Shown here in pieces: positions 33,711-44,168 of a stretch of DNA of 64,000 nucleotides. Both the position numbers and the translations under genes were made by a program. Position 1 is the stretch's first letter. Each line of letters begins with the position of its first letter. The notes below the pieces were generated by a model. The model was not told the origin of the DNA and did not search any database. It saw only the letters and a list, made by a program, of their open reading frames with translations. This DNA comes from Stromatinia cepivora (taxonomy: Eukaryota; Ascomycota; Leotiomycetes; Helotiales; Sclerotiniaceae): assembly GCA_014898415.1 (NCBI GenBank), contig RCTD01000003.1, forward strand, positions 62,001 through 126,000, written 5' to 3'.

Positions 33711-34690
33711 TCATTTTATATCGGCCGACACCCGGCCCGCAACGCTTGCTGTCTCCTCCGCTTCCTTATTCCGTACCATTCTCTTCCTCACAAGAAAGAT
33801 ATCACGCGGTGCATTTACAATTTCATACAATGCCACCTTATTTCCCTTTACATGCTTCATCTTCTACGCAAATTCAACAATCGTATCAGTAAGTACTTCA
33901 GCCCTTTCTAGCCATTGTCCATACTAGAACTGGTACAGAGAACGGATGACGTAGCAGTGAGAACCAAGGTCCCGTGGCTTCCATCGACTCAGAAATATAG
34001 AGATTGATACCCCATTCTCATGTAAAAGCCCATCAAGTAATCAGTTTTGTAGTCCCGATGTGCATCAGCTTCGGCGCGAGTTTGAAAAGCGAGATCTATA
34101 GACGTACTCCATAATGTACAGCCGGAAGTATTGGACAAGGTATCCTCCTGGCTTCCATCCTCTAGCTTCTGTTCAGAAATATATCCCAGCAAGGCAACCG
34201 CGATTTGACCACCAGCAGGGGCCCCTGAAATAATGATTTTAGATAGAGAAATCCTCAGACCAAGAAGATACTGATATGCGATAACTGCATCCTGAAAGCT
34301 GCCGAGAATGGGGAAGCGAGATCGGTGGCAAGACGATATTTAACAATTAGTGCGTAGTCAGCGACATATTTGGTAAGTAGTTCAGCAGTGTCGTTGGGAA
34401 ATTCCACCGGTCCCGAATATGAATGAGCCACCATGGAAATGAAGAACGACGACCTTTTGCTCGTCTACATAAAATAATTCTGGGTATCATGTTCCTCCAA
34501 TTGTAGCCAGCAAGACTAAGCTATTCATAAGAATAACTTTAGATATCTTCTTTTCCAATGGTTTCATTAGTATAACCAGTGTCTTTCTACTCCTGGATCC
34601 ATTGAAAGAGGCAGTAGGAGCTTTAGATGTGTAGTGTATAAAGAGCAATTTTGATAAATTCATTGGCCATGGCATTACGATATGTCTACT
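33711..34690 (-). pseudogene. Decayed alpha/beta-hydrolase fold-3 esterase/lipase
   Basis: Minus-strand fragments in shifting frames follow the order of an HSL-type alpha/beta hydrolase. They are VVVLHFHGGSF (oxyanion HGG, codons 34427-34435), then QDAVIAYQYLLGLRI and ISGAPAGGQIAVALLG where GDSAGG is expected. Further on are NLYISE..., TGPWFSLLRHPFSVPVLVW, AEVLTDTIVEFA and VALYEIVNAPRDIFLV where the catalytic His is expected after NAP. In-frame stops occur after the HGG region and within the C-terminal part, and at least two frameshifts are needed. The nucleophile Ser reads Pro and the His reads Arg, so the copy is dead both structurally and catalytically. The 5' part above about 34,500 is poorly preserved. 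Span is approximate. Confidence 0.7.
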
Positions 34691-35319
34691 GACAATTTTG
34701 TCGTGTTGATTTTGTGATGTAGTAGAGGCTTAGGTGGAGCATATGGGCAGTGAGATGGATTGCCGCAATTGGAAATCATAGAGTTTTCCCAGGCTTTCGA
34801 GTGTGGAAGCCTTTCGAAGGTGGCGCCATTCTCGATACAGTGGGCCAACAGGCTTTGATAATAGTCAGGGATGGAATGCTCTCAGTATTTGAAAACGACT
34901 TGATGTTTCCGATGATCAATATTCTAAAGAGATTCAAGCATGTGATAGGCGGGAGAACTTCCCCTCGTCGAACCGTAATCTAGGGATCACGGGTTTGAAG
35001 GGATAGCATAAAGAAAACTGTCAGGTACCAGAATCTAAACTACAATTCAAGTATTGATTGTCACTTGTTCTGTCTGCACTGGTAGATTTTTGAGGAATCT
35101 CAAGAATGTAGAACGTTCGTCAGCATCATTTGGGAACAACCAACGTTTATATTGGCGGCCTATCCACTGCTGTGCAAACATTTGATGTCACCATGGACTT
35201 CCATCCCAATCGGGCTGTATAATTCAGGTCGCTGAACAACTTTTAGCATTATCATTCATATCTCAGGTGGAAAATGAATAACGTATTCTATATGGTATCA
35301 TATCTTTCTCTATGTTAGA
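34691..35319. other. Intergenic with a possible coding fragment
   Basis: A 44-codon minus-strand frame at about 35049-35183 (MFAQQWIGRQYKRWLFPNDA...) reads like folded-protein sequence but is isolated between stops. It may be another relic or the lost N-terminus of a neighbour. Nothing else is supported. Confidence 0.35.
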
Positions 35320-36381
35320 TTAATCCATCCCAGGTAGTCCTTCAGTCCCACCAATCTTATCCCAAAATGCTTCAAAGTCCACTCCTTGTGCCTCAAACAT
35401 TTCTTTGGCCTTCTCCATTGTGGCCTTTTGTTGTTCTGGACCAAATCCCTCAGGTTTAGAGGACTCGAATTGAACCAATTCAATCCATTTGAAGAAAAGA
35501 TTCTCCTTTCCCATCAATGTTAATTCATCCTTGAAAGCTGTAATCTTCTTCCTTCCCAACTCTTCCTTACTATTTGGGTCGATTGGAGCTTCAGTTTGAA
35601 CCATCCATCCATAAGCAGCATGCCATGCAAAAACGGTCGTCTTAAAATCTTGAAAATCCATAGTCTTCTTATCAACCAGATTTGTAGCTTGTATCATAGC
35701 TTTCCAGTCCAAATCCCACTCTCTGTTTAACATCAAATATCCAGTCTTTTGTGACAACCATAATGGTTCAATAGCCCTTCTCACATTCGATGACATTAAT
35801 TCTTTCCCAGCTTCATTATCTTCCTTTAAGAAATCACCAATCGTTAGATCCCACTTTCTACTTCGACGCACAACAATCTCTTTCTCGCGGAAACCTATCC
35901 CGAGCCTCCATGATACAGGATTGCCAATTGTCCGTCCCAGAAAGAAGTCTCGAGGCCATGGCCAAACAAAAATATATAGAAGTAAATCAATCATGAATAT
36001 TGAAGCTCGACGTAATATCTCGTATCCTGTATCATTCAATGGTATCTTATGCGTATCAATTGTCGTCTCGTTGAATTTTCCCATCAACGAAAAGCAAATC
36101 TTCATATAAAAGGGAAAGACAACAGAAGCGCGCCATGAGAGACCTGCGATGATTGCGACATTCATAAGAACAGGAACAAAGAAAATCTTCTTCTTAAAGT
36201 CTGCCGGATGTGTGTCGATATGTGTAATGTATATATGATATTTTGAGAGCTTCTCTAAGAATGGTTCAAGCTCTGGAGGAGGCCGCGTGAAGGGGGCAGG
36301 AGGTTCATCTGAAGTGGCCGCGGGCGGTCTTGTAGAAGAGGTAGTTTTGAATGTCCTCTTGGACTTCGTTTTAGGAGGCAT
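35320..36381 (-). CDS. Conserved-looking two-helix membrane protein of unknown function
   Basis: The frame opens with MYLRI and reads MPPKTK six codons later; the second ATG (36381) is the more likely start, giving 353 aa. An N-terminal basic, Thr/Ser/Pro-rich segment precedes two hydrophobic stretches, about residues 67-85 (FFVPVLMNVAIIAGLSW) and 125-145 (ASIFMIDLLLYIFVWPW). A hydrophilic domain of about 200 residues follows with dense Trp/Asp patterns (LNREWDLDWKAMI, FAWHAAYGWMV) and an alpha-helical C-terminus. I do not recognise a named family. It shares a 192 bp bidirectional promoter with mitochondrial IF2. A mitochondrial or ER membrane role is a guess from this context. Confidence 0.75.
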   Translation of the reverse strand: MPPKTKSKRTFKTTSSTRPPAATSDEPPAPFTRPPPELEPFLEKLSKYHIYITHIDTHPADFKKKIFFVPVLMNVAIIAGLSWRASVVFPFYMKICFSLMGKFNETTIDTHKIPLNDTGYEILRRASIFMIDLLLYIFVWPWPRDFFLGRTIGNPVSWRLGIGFREKEIVVRRSRKWDLTIGDFLKEDNEAGKELMSSNVRRAIEPLWLSQKTGYLMLNREWDLDWKAMIQATNLVDKKTMDFQDFKTTVFAWHAAYGWMVQTEAPIDPNSKEELGRKKITAFKDELTLMGKENLFFKWIELVQFESSKPEGFGPEQQKATMEKAKEMFEAQGVDFEAFWDKIGGTEGLPGMD

Positions 36382-36573
36382 GATAATTCGCAGATACAAA
36401 GGATGTATTAAAAGTTAAGTTGGTTGCGACATTAACAGCTTACAATTAATTACCTATGGACAATAAGCATAAAAGCGAACTTGGCAAGTTCCGGCCTCCG
36501 TAAATTCCTGAAAGTATTATGATGGCAACTTTATGAAAATTATTTAAATATTCATTGAAACTACAATGCAATC
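36382..36573. promoter_or_regulatory. Compact bidirectional promoter
   Basis: Only 192 bp separate the starts of the membrane protein gene (-) and IFM1 (+). Both promoters must lie here. It is AT-rich, with TTAATTACC near 36446 and AAATTATTTAAATATT near 36536. Confidence 0.5.
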
Positions 36574-39500
36574 ATGAGGAGGGGTCGCAGTTTATTAAAG
36601 GTATGGGCATTTAAACTATACTATATGTTATCAAATTCTAATTGATATAGGAACCATCAGCGCCAACAATATGCGCTTTTTGTTGGCATCGACTTGGAGC
36701 TATTGGCCCTCCTTCACATGTACAGCGTCGATTTTTACAATCCTCTGATTTAAGATCGAAACCACCCGCCGAAGGTACAGCAGTACGAGGATCTGAAGAA
36801 TATGAATCACCTCCCCCGGTGCAACCGCAGGTACCTGCTGCACCATGGCGTCCAGGACCTGGAATGGGAAAGGGTTTCGGTAAAGCAACCTTTGGAGGTT
36901 CTAAAATTCCAGGAATAGGTACCTCTGCCACCTTCGGTCGTCCAGCAGCAGGAATTCCTATGAGGTCAACAATACCAGATCCTCCAAAACCTGAGTCACC
37001 GAATCGGCTTTCTCCCGAAGAAGAGCTTCGGATAAGCCAACAACGAAAAGTTGAAATACATTCAGGACCAGGGCCAGAGACGAATAGGGCCTCCAGGCCA
37101 TTACCGCGTTCACAGGAGGAGAGGATGGAAATAGCTAGGGTAGCAGCGAAAAGGCACGAGACTATGAATATACATGCGATGAACAAGCAACACGCTCAAC
37201 CAGATGCGCCTTTGCGATTTTTTGAGAAGGACGAATCTCGTATTCGTAGTCAGATTTCTAGTCAAATAATAAATGACTCTACCGAAACCACTACTACATC
37301 TAAAATCACTGACGAGACTTCTGAAGACGCACCAAATTGGGCACAATTGAGAAAGAAGGTAGAAGAGAAGCGACAGCCGCCACCACCACAACCAGTCCAA
37401 GATCCTATTTCTGAAGCTCAAGCCAAAAGGGAACAAGAAGCTAGTTCGGGGACTTACACGCCACTGAGAAATCGAATTCCCTCAGAAAGAGGTCGTTTTA
37501 CAGAGGTTCCACGAGCAGACATGTGGAGCAGGCCCAATAATTATGATAAAAGCAATTCCACGGCTCCAATCTCACAAACTACCCCTACGAATAATTACCA
37601 ACTCTCACAAAACGGTGCCGGCAGTGCATCTATATTCAATTCACATTCAACAACAAATTCAGAATCGACACGTCCACCTCAACCAGCACCATCTGCTCGT
37701 AGTATGTTAAGACCTCTTGGATCTTTTGGCACTTTCGGGTCTTCTTCCTTTGGCGCAGGCTTTGGTAAAATTGGTGGAAGCAGTTTCAAAATTCCCGGCT
37801 TAACAACCCCAAGCCCCTTGGTCGAGCCAGAAAAAAGCCATGAGGTTGAAAAAGTTGTTGAAGAGCCTGTCCAAGAGCTCGTAGCATATAGTCCAATAGC
37901 CACGGAGGCAGAAGAAGCGTCAGATGTTCGCGAACAGGTTATTAATCAATTCTCATCCCCAGATGAATTAGCATTACGACATCGAAAATTATCAGAACGT
38001 TGGGGAACGGAGGACGACACGATTTTGAAGGAAAAAGATCCGAACTACAGAGATCATACATTGCCGAAAAAAGCACACAGTAAAGGGGCCAAAAAGGCCG
38101 CCAGGAGACAACGTGAAATGGCAATGGATCGAGATGAAGATGAAGCGAGAGAACTGGCTGCTGAGCGAGCAGAACTCAAAAGGCAAAGAAAACGTGAAAA
38201 GGCAGCAAGAAAGGCAGCTGCGCCAACTCCTATTATTTTACCCGAATTTATTAGTGTCTCGAACTTAGCCGTCGCTCTCAAGGTTAAACTCGAGGATTTC
38301 CTAGAAAAGATGGAGGAATTAGGTTTCGAAGATGTAAATCATGATCACATTTTAAATGCTGAAAATGCGGGACTTATTGCTATGGAATACAATTTCGAAG
38401 CTATCATAGAACGAGGCGAATCCGAAGACTTGAAAGCTAGACCACCAGCGGAAGATCCATCGATATTACCACAAAGAGCTCCGGTTGTCACTATCATGGG
38501 ACATGTTGATCATGGTAAAACTACAATTCTTGATTATCTTCGAAAGTCTTCTGTTGCGGCATCAGAACATGGTGGCATTACTCAACACATCGGAGCATTT
38601 TCTGTACCTATGCCTTCTGGAAAGACCATTACTTTCCTTGACACTCCTGGTCATGAAGCTTTCTTGAGTATGCGTCAAAGAGGTGCAAATGTTACAGATA
38701 TTGTGATTTTGGTTGTTGCAGCAGATGATAGTGTTAAACCACAAACTATCGAAGCTATCAATCATGCTAAAGCAGCAAAGGTACCAATTATTGTTGCTAT
38801 CAACAAAATTGATAGACCCGAGATTGATATTGAACGTGTTAAACAAGATCTTGCTCGTCATGGTGTTGAAATTGAAGATTTTGGTGGTGACACTCAAGTT
38901 GTTTGTGTTAGTGGCAAGACTGGTCAAGGCATGGATGATTTAGAAGAAGCCGCCGTTACATTAACCGAAATTCTTGATATGCGAGCTGAAATAGATGGAC
39001 CAGCAGAAGGTTATGTTATTGAAGCAAGTATTAAATCTATGGGCAAAGTTGCTACAGTCTTGGTTAGACGAGGTACCATGCGACCGGGAGATTTCATCGT
39101 CGCTGGTAAAACTTGGGCAAGAATTAGATGTTTACGTAACGAAGCAGGGGTTGAAATTGAAGAAGCTGGTCCTGGTGTTCCAGTAGAAATTGATGGGTGG
39201 AGAGAACAACCAGTTGCTGGAGATGAAGTTCTTCAAGCTCCTGATGAAGCAAAAGCTAAAAGTGTTATTGAATTCCGACTAGAGAAGGAGGAACGAGATA
39301 AAATGGCCGAGGATATGGAAGCTATTAATGAGAATCGCAAGATCGAACACGATAAACGTGAACGTGAAAAGGCAGAGAAAGAAGCTGCTCTTGCTGGTGA
39401 AGAAGGCCAACTGCAAGATACTACTGCTCCCAGCAAAGATCCCACCGGTCCTAAACCCGTCTACTTTGTCGTCAAGGGTGATGTGAGCGGATCCGTTGAA

Positions 39501-40161
39501 GCCGTTATTGACCAACTAAACTCTACCAGTACCAAAGAAGTCGAAGCCGTCGTTCTCCGATCTGGAGTGGGTAAACTCAGCGAATCAGACATCGAGCATG
39601 CCGCTACAGCAAAAGGTTATGTTATTAACTTCAACACGGAAGTGGAACCCAATATCGCTCAATTTGCTGCGCAAAACAAGGTCACGATCTTGGATAATAA
39701 TATTATCTATAGATTGATGGATGATGTGAGAGCAGAGATGTCGAAATCTCTACCACCGTTAGTTACACAAAGAGTGTTAGGTGAAGCTGTTGTGGCACAG
39801 ATTTTCGATATTAATATCAAGGGGAGAAAGTACAGGAGTATCGCGGGTTGTAAGGTTCGTAATGGAACGGTGGCTAAGGATGCTAGGTATAGGGTATTGA
39901 GAGATGGGGAGAAGGTCTTTGATGGTATGTTTGCTTGACTTTTTCTTTTTTTTTCACTCCTGTCTGGACTTTATGAAGTTTGAAGTACAGATACTAATTC
40001 CATGATTAGGTAAACTTGATTCCCTCAAAAACGTAAAGAAAGACGTTCCGGAAATGAGAAAGGGTGGAGAGTGTGGTATGGGATTTATTGGCTGGACGGA
40101 TTTCCAGGTTGGTGATCAAATTCAAGCGTATGAGGAGATTCAGGAGAAGAGATATTTGTGA
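36574..40161 (+). CDS. IFM1: Mitochondrial translation initiation factor IF-2
   Basis: Three exons, 36574-36600, 36651-39924 and 40010-40161, join to 1150 aa. The first exon has only nine codons (MRRGRSLLK); its 50 nt intron starts GTATGG and ends ATATAG. The spliced N-terminus continues EPSAPTICAFCWHRLGAIGP and then HVQRRFLQSS, an Arg-rich, acid-free mitochondrial presequence with an R-x-F-type cleavage region. A long disordered, Pro/Ser-rich and then charged region precedes the IF2 N domain. The GTPase follows: G1 GHVDHGKTT (about residue 626), G2 GGITQHIGAF, G3 DTPGHEAF, G4 NKID. IF2 domains II, III and C end at YEEIQEKRYL. The role is fMet-tRNA delivery to the mitochondrial small subunit. 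Family is certain; the N-terminal exon is inferred from splice sites and targeting character. Confidence 0.95.
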
Positions 40162-41189
40162 GGTCAGGTTGGGGAAGAGTCATGAGATGTGTATATTTAG
40201 ATATGTATGTGCATGAGCGTGAATAAGTAGCATGGATGAATAGACGAGTAGATGAGGATTAAATGGATGAATGGGGAAAATGTATTTTGACACTCGATAT
40301 TGATACCAGTATCAATATCAAAATAAGAAGCAACGGAAAAAAAGAGAAGAAGAAACGAAGAGGTATATCAGACATCAAACTCATATACCTGTGGATATAA
40401 TAATAAAACAACTCGCTAGAAATTCAACATAAATATAAGTATAAACTAGATTAGATCTATAGATAGACCATCCATAATCTATCTATATTTCACCACTCTT
40501 ATTTTCTCTTATTTTCTCTTATTTTCTCTTATTTTCTCTTATTTTCTCTTATTTTCTCTTATTTTAACTTGATTTATATGGTATGATATGATATGGTATG
40601 GTATGGAAGGAATATGAATCTGGATATGAATTTGACTTTGAATTTGAATTTGAATTTGAATTTGAATTTGAATTTGAAGAAGCTATAGGTAGGGAGTGGT
40701 AAGGGGTAAGTATTTACAAGGATTGGTGATTTGGTATTTTATGGTTTAATTTGTGTTGAGCTTGAAGAGGGGAGGTTTGAATATAGAGATGAGGTGGAGG
40801 TGCAAGGGGAGGGGAAGAGGGAGGCGGGGAGATAAGTTGGGTTTCGTGTTTGTGTTGTGGGAGAATAATGTTTGATGGGAGGGAGGGGAGAGGGGGGGTT
40901 AATAGGTGTGGAGGTTGAATTCGAGGAGAGAGGGAGATGAATGTTTGAATGGTATGAATAAATGAATGGTATATTGTTGCTTCAGTTATGTAATTCTATT
41001 CATGAACTGGGAATGGAGATTCGTCTAATCAGATCTCATTTCATCTCATCTGTCCATTTGATACTTCCTCTTTTTATATACCCATAGGTCAACAAAAAGC
41101 TGAGCATCATTCTGAACATGAGACCTATAGAATGAATGAAACATACATTCTTCCTTATCCTCCCTTTCTTGTATCTTCTCATCCTCACT
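40162..41189. repeat. 3' flank with two tandem arrays
   Basis: 40497-40564 holds seven copies of the decamer ATTTTCTCTT; 40627-40678 holds a TTTGAA hexamer array. The remainder (40690-41000) is purine-rich on the plus strand. No gene is seen between the convergent IFM1 and decarboxylase genes. Confidence 0.7.
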
Positions 41190-43106
41190 CTAAACCTCAA
41201 TCCCCTCCCCAATCTCCACAATAGCCTTCACCAACCCATCCATCGTCTCCTTTCTCGTCTGTACATTAACCACGGCCCTAAAAAACTTTCCTTGCTCACC
41301 ACTCGCATAATCCACCATAAAACCCCTCGTCAACAATTGATTTGCTATTTCATGCGTTACCTTTGTATTTTCTTCTTTATTTCCCAACTTCTTATCTTTG
41401 GCATAATAAAAACAGACTTGTAAACACGGTGGTGGATTTGAGGATACGAGAACCAAATCTTTATTCTCAGAGACCAGTTGAGAGAAATATACAGCTGTGG
41501 AAAAAGCATGGTCGATTTGGGTTTGGAAACCAGTTGTTCCGTAGTATATCCATGATAAAGCTAATTTGAGAGAATCACCACGACGACCACATTGAAGGGT
41601 GAGGTCTGCGAGATCCCATACTTCGGATCCGTCTTCGATGGTGTGGAAGAGGTAGTCTGCGGGTAAGGTGTTTGCTTTGTGGAATTTGGATAGATCGGGT
41701 CCGAGGAGGAAGGAACAGGTTAGGGGGGCATTCATCATTTTATGTGGATTAACGGCTAGAGAATCAGCGAGGTGAGATCCTTCTAGTTTGGATTTGTGGG
41801 TAGGGGAGAAGATTGCGGGACCACCCCATGAGGCATCGATGTGGAGCCATAGATTGTGGGATTTACAGATTTTGGATATCTCGGTGAAAGGGTCGTAGGA
41901 ACCGTAGACAGTGGTTCCTGCTGTGGCGTTTACGTAAAAGGGGATTTTGTTTTCGGAGATGCTCTTTTTGATGAGGGTGTCGAGTTCGGAGGGAATCATA
42001 CGGCCTTCACCGTCGACAGGGACGGGAATCACGTTATTGGATCCGAGACCACACATTTGAGCTGCTTTTTCGAGGGAATAATGACCATGGGCTGAAGTAA
42101 AGAGAACGAATTGATGGGTGCCATTCCCGTTTTGTTTTGTTTCTGGAAAGAGAACGTTGCGAGCAATTATTATGGAGGTGGTATTTGAGGCTGAACCACC
42201 TTGGGTTGAGATTCCTCCTGCCTGAGGTCCATTGAAACCAAAAAGATTGGCGAAAGCTTTTGCGGTAGTTTTTTCAATGATAGTTAGAGCTGGAGATACT
42301 TGGTAGACGTGAAGCTATCGAAGATTTTAGTATAGGGCTGACATGAAGTTTGCGTGGTTATTTTCAGGGATTAAACCTACATTTGTATTCAAAACGGCCA
42401 ATATCAACTCGGAGATAATTCCTACCTATATCTAATTTTCAGCTGATGTACTTTATAATTTTTCACCGCTTCAAATTGTGGATGAGGTTCGTTACATACC
42501 GCATTTGTACTCGAATAGAGTTTCTCTAGGAATCCTTGATCCCACGTATTGACACTATATTTAAGCACTTGCTCAACGGTCATCAATAAACCATCTTTCC
42601 CCTTTCCATTGGTAGGAAGATTGAAATGTAGAAGTTGAACTAATTTCTCGGGTCTATGATGTTCGAGAAGTGTGGTTCGGGGACCTCCACCTGGAATGGA
42701 TTTTCCGTGACCGGTGTGTTTGGTATTGGCATCTTCATCGGCTGATCTGATGAAGGGAATGATGAGGGATTGGACGGCTTGGAGTAACTAGGGAAGTTTT
42801 GATATGTTAGATGATGTGTACTGTGATGATTATTTGTGGGTATTTCTCTTGGCTGAGATTTGATATTGATATTGATATTGATATTGATATTGATATTGAT
42901 ATTGATATTGGTATTGATATTGATAATTGATAATTGATATATAAAATTGAAGGGTGATGATTAAAGGGTAATGAAGGGTAATGAAGGGTAATGCATGGAC
43001 TTTTTCTCACATCTTCTACTTCATCAGCACGGTTCAATGGGCTTGGACCATTCGGAATATTTTGACCACTTGAAACAGTGTTGACCGTTGTTTCATTTGA
43101 AGACAT
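41190..43106 (-). CDS. Group II PLP-dependent amino acid decarboxylase (GAD-like)
   Basis: Four minus-strand exons, 43106-43011, 42787-42500, 42425-42381 and 42314-41190, join in frame to 517 aa. The third exon is only 45 nt (VGIISELILAVLNTN). Domain features of the glutamate/aromatic/cysteine-sulfinate decarboxylase family are present: GGISTQGGSASNTTSI, FTSAHGHYSLEKAAQMCG, the Asp in LWLHIDASWGG and the PLP Lys in AVNPHKMMNAP (codon 41739-41741). Members decarboxylate glutamate, aspartate, cysteine sulfinate or diaminobutyrate using PLP; the substrate here cannot be fixed. No targeting peptide is seen, so probably cytosolic. Intron 1 (223 nt) carries a GATATT microsatellite. The gene is divergent from NOP9 and convergent with IFM1. 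Confidence 0.93.
42860..42925. repeat. GATATT hexamer array inside decarboxylase intron 1
   Basis: About eleven tandem hexamers within the first intron of the minus-strand decarboxylase gene. It does not touch the splice sites. Confidence 0.85.
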
Positions 43107-44168
43107 CTTGAAGAATGAATTGTATATCTTTGGGTATGAAACAGGAGTAAGATTATATATAATACAATAGAGAAGTGTAAGGTTATAGATATAGAGCAAA
43201 GAGAAGAAATGAATTGAATTACTAATGAATAATAAGTAGTAAGCTTACTTCATTAGATTACATACATCTAACAGTCAATACCTTGTAATAATAAGATGTT
43301 ATTGGCATTATGACTAACAAAGTATCTCTGTAGTGAAATATCATCGATTCCCGTGACGCGCATAAAATCTCGCCATAATGTCATTGGATAGAGTCAAGTA
43401 TCTACCTAGTAAATTAGTACTTACTACTGTGTAATAAGAAAACGGCAGAATATCGGAGTTGAAATTGAAGTGAGTGAAGTGGGTGATGTGAGTGATGTGA
43501 TTGATGTGGTTAGGTGAGGAGAGGAAGAGAAGAGGAGAGAAGAAAGAAATGATAAAAAAGTGAGAAAATAAAAATAAAAAGAAAAGGCTGAAAAGTTAGA
43601 AAAAGTTACAATTGATTTCGATCTCACCGCCTTGATAAAAAAAAAAGTTGATAACCGCTGGGATTTTGAGTTGACAACAAGGACAACAAAGGCTTACAAT
43701 CCACTTTAAATACCACTCGAGCCACTCTAATAACTGTACTCAAATATGACAACTTTAACCAACCATTGACCAACTTCACTTAAAACATCATTTTTGCCAA
43801 GGAAAGGAAAGGAAAGGAAAGAAAAGAAAAATAAAAATGTTCAGCTAAGATAACCCACTACCCACCAACACACACGACAAAAATTAACCGCTAGCGCCCG
43901 CAATTTACATTTCTAAAACTTTAGATTCGAATTCTTCAATTACATCAATCCATCTGTCCGTTGGTAAAAGAAAATAACTGTCATATCATATTTTACCTAC
44001 ATATCAAAACTACCTACAATATCATACATTCAACTCAATTCATTCAATTTACCCTTCCTTCATTTTCATCATTTAAATTACCTTCAATCTACCTTCAATC
44101 TACCTTCAATCTACCTTCAATTTACCTTCAATCTACTTCAATCTACCTTCAATCCTCCAACCCTCACC
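43107..44168. promoter_or_regulatory. Divergent promoter of the decarboxylase and NOP9
   Basis: No gene. The NOP9 side ends in a leader with repeated ACCTTCAATCT units (44082-44153), directly before CTCACCATGCC. A GGAAA run lies at 43799-43822. Confidence 0.5.
44082..44153 (+). repeat. ACCTTCAATCT repeats in the NOP9 leader
   Basis: Six to seven tandem 11-12 bp units ending about 15 bp before the NOP9 ATG, so they lie in the 5' UTR. Confidence 0.75.
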
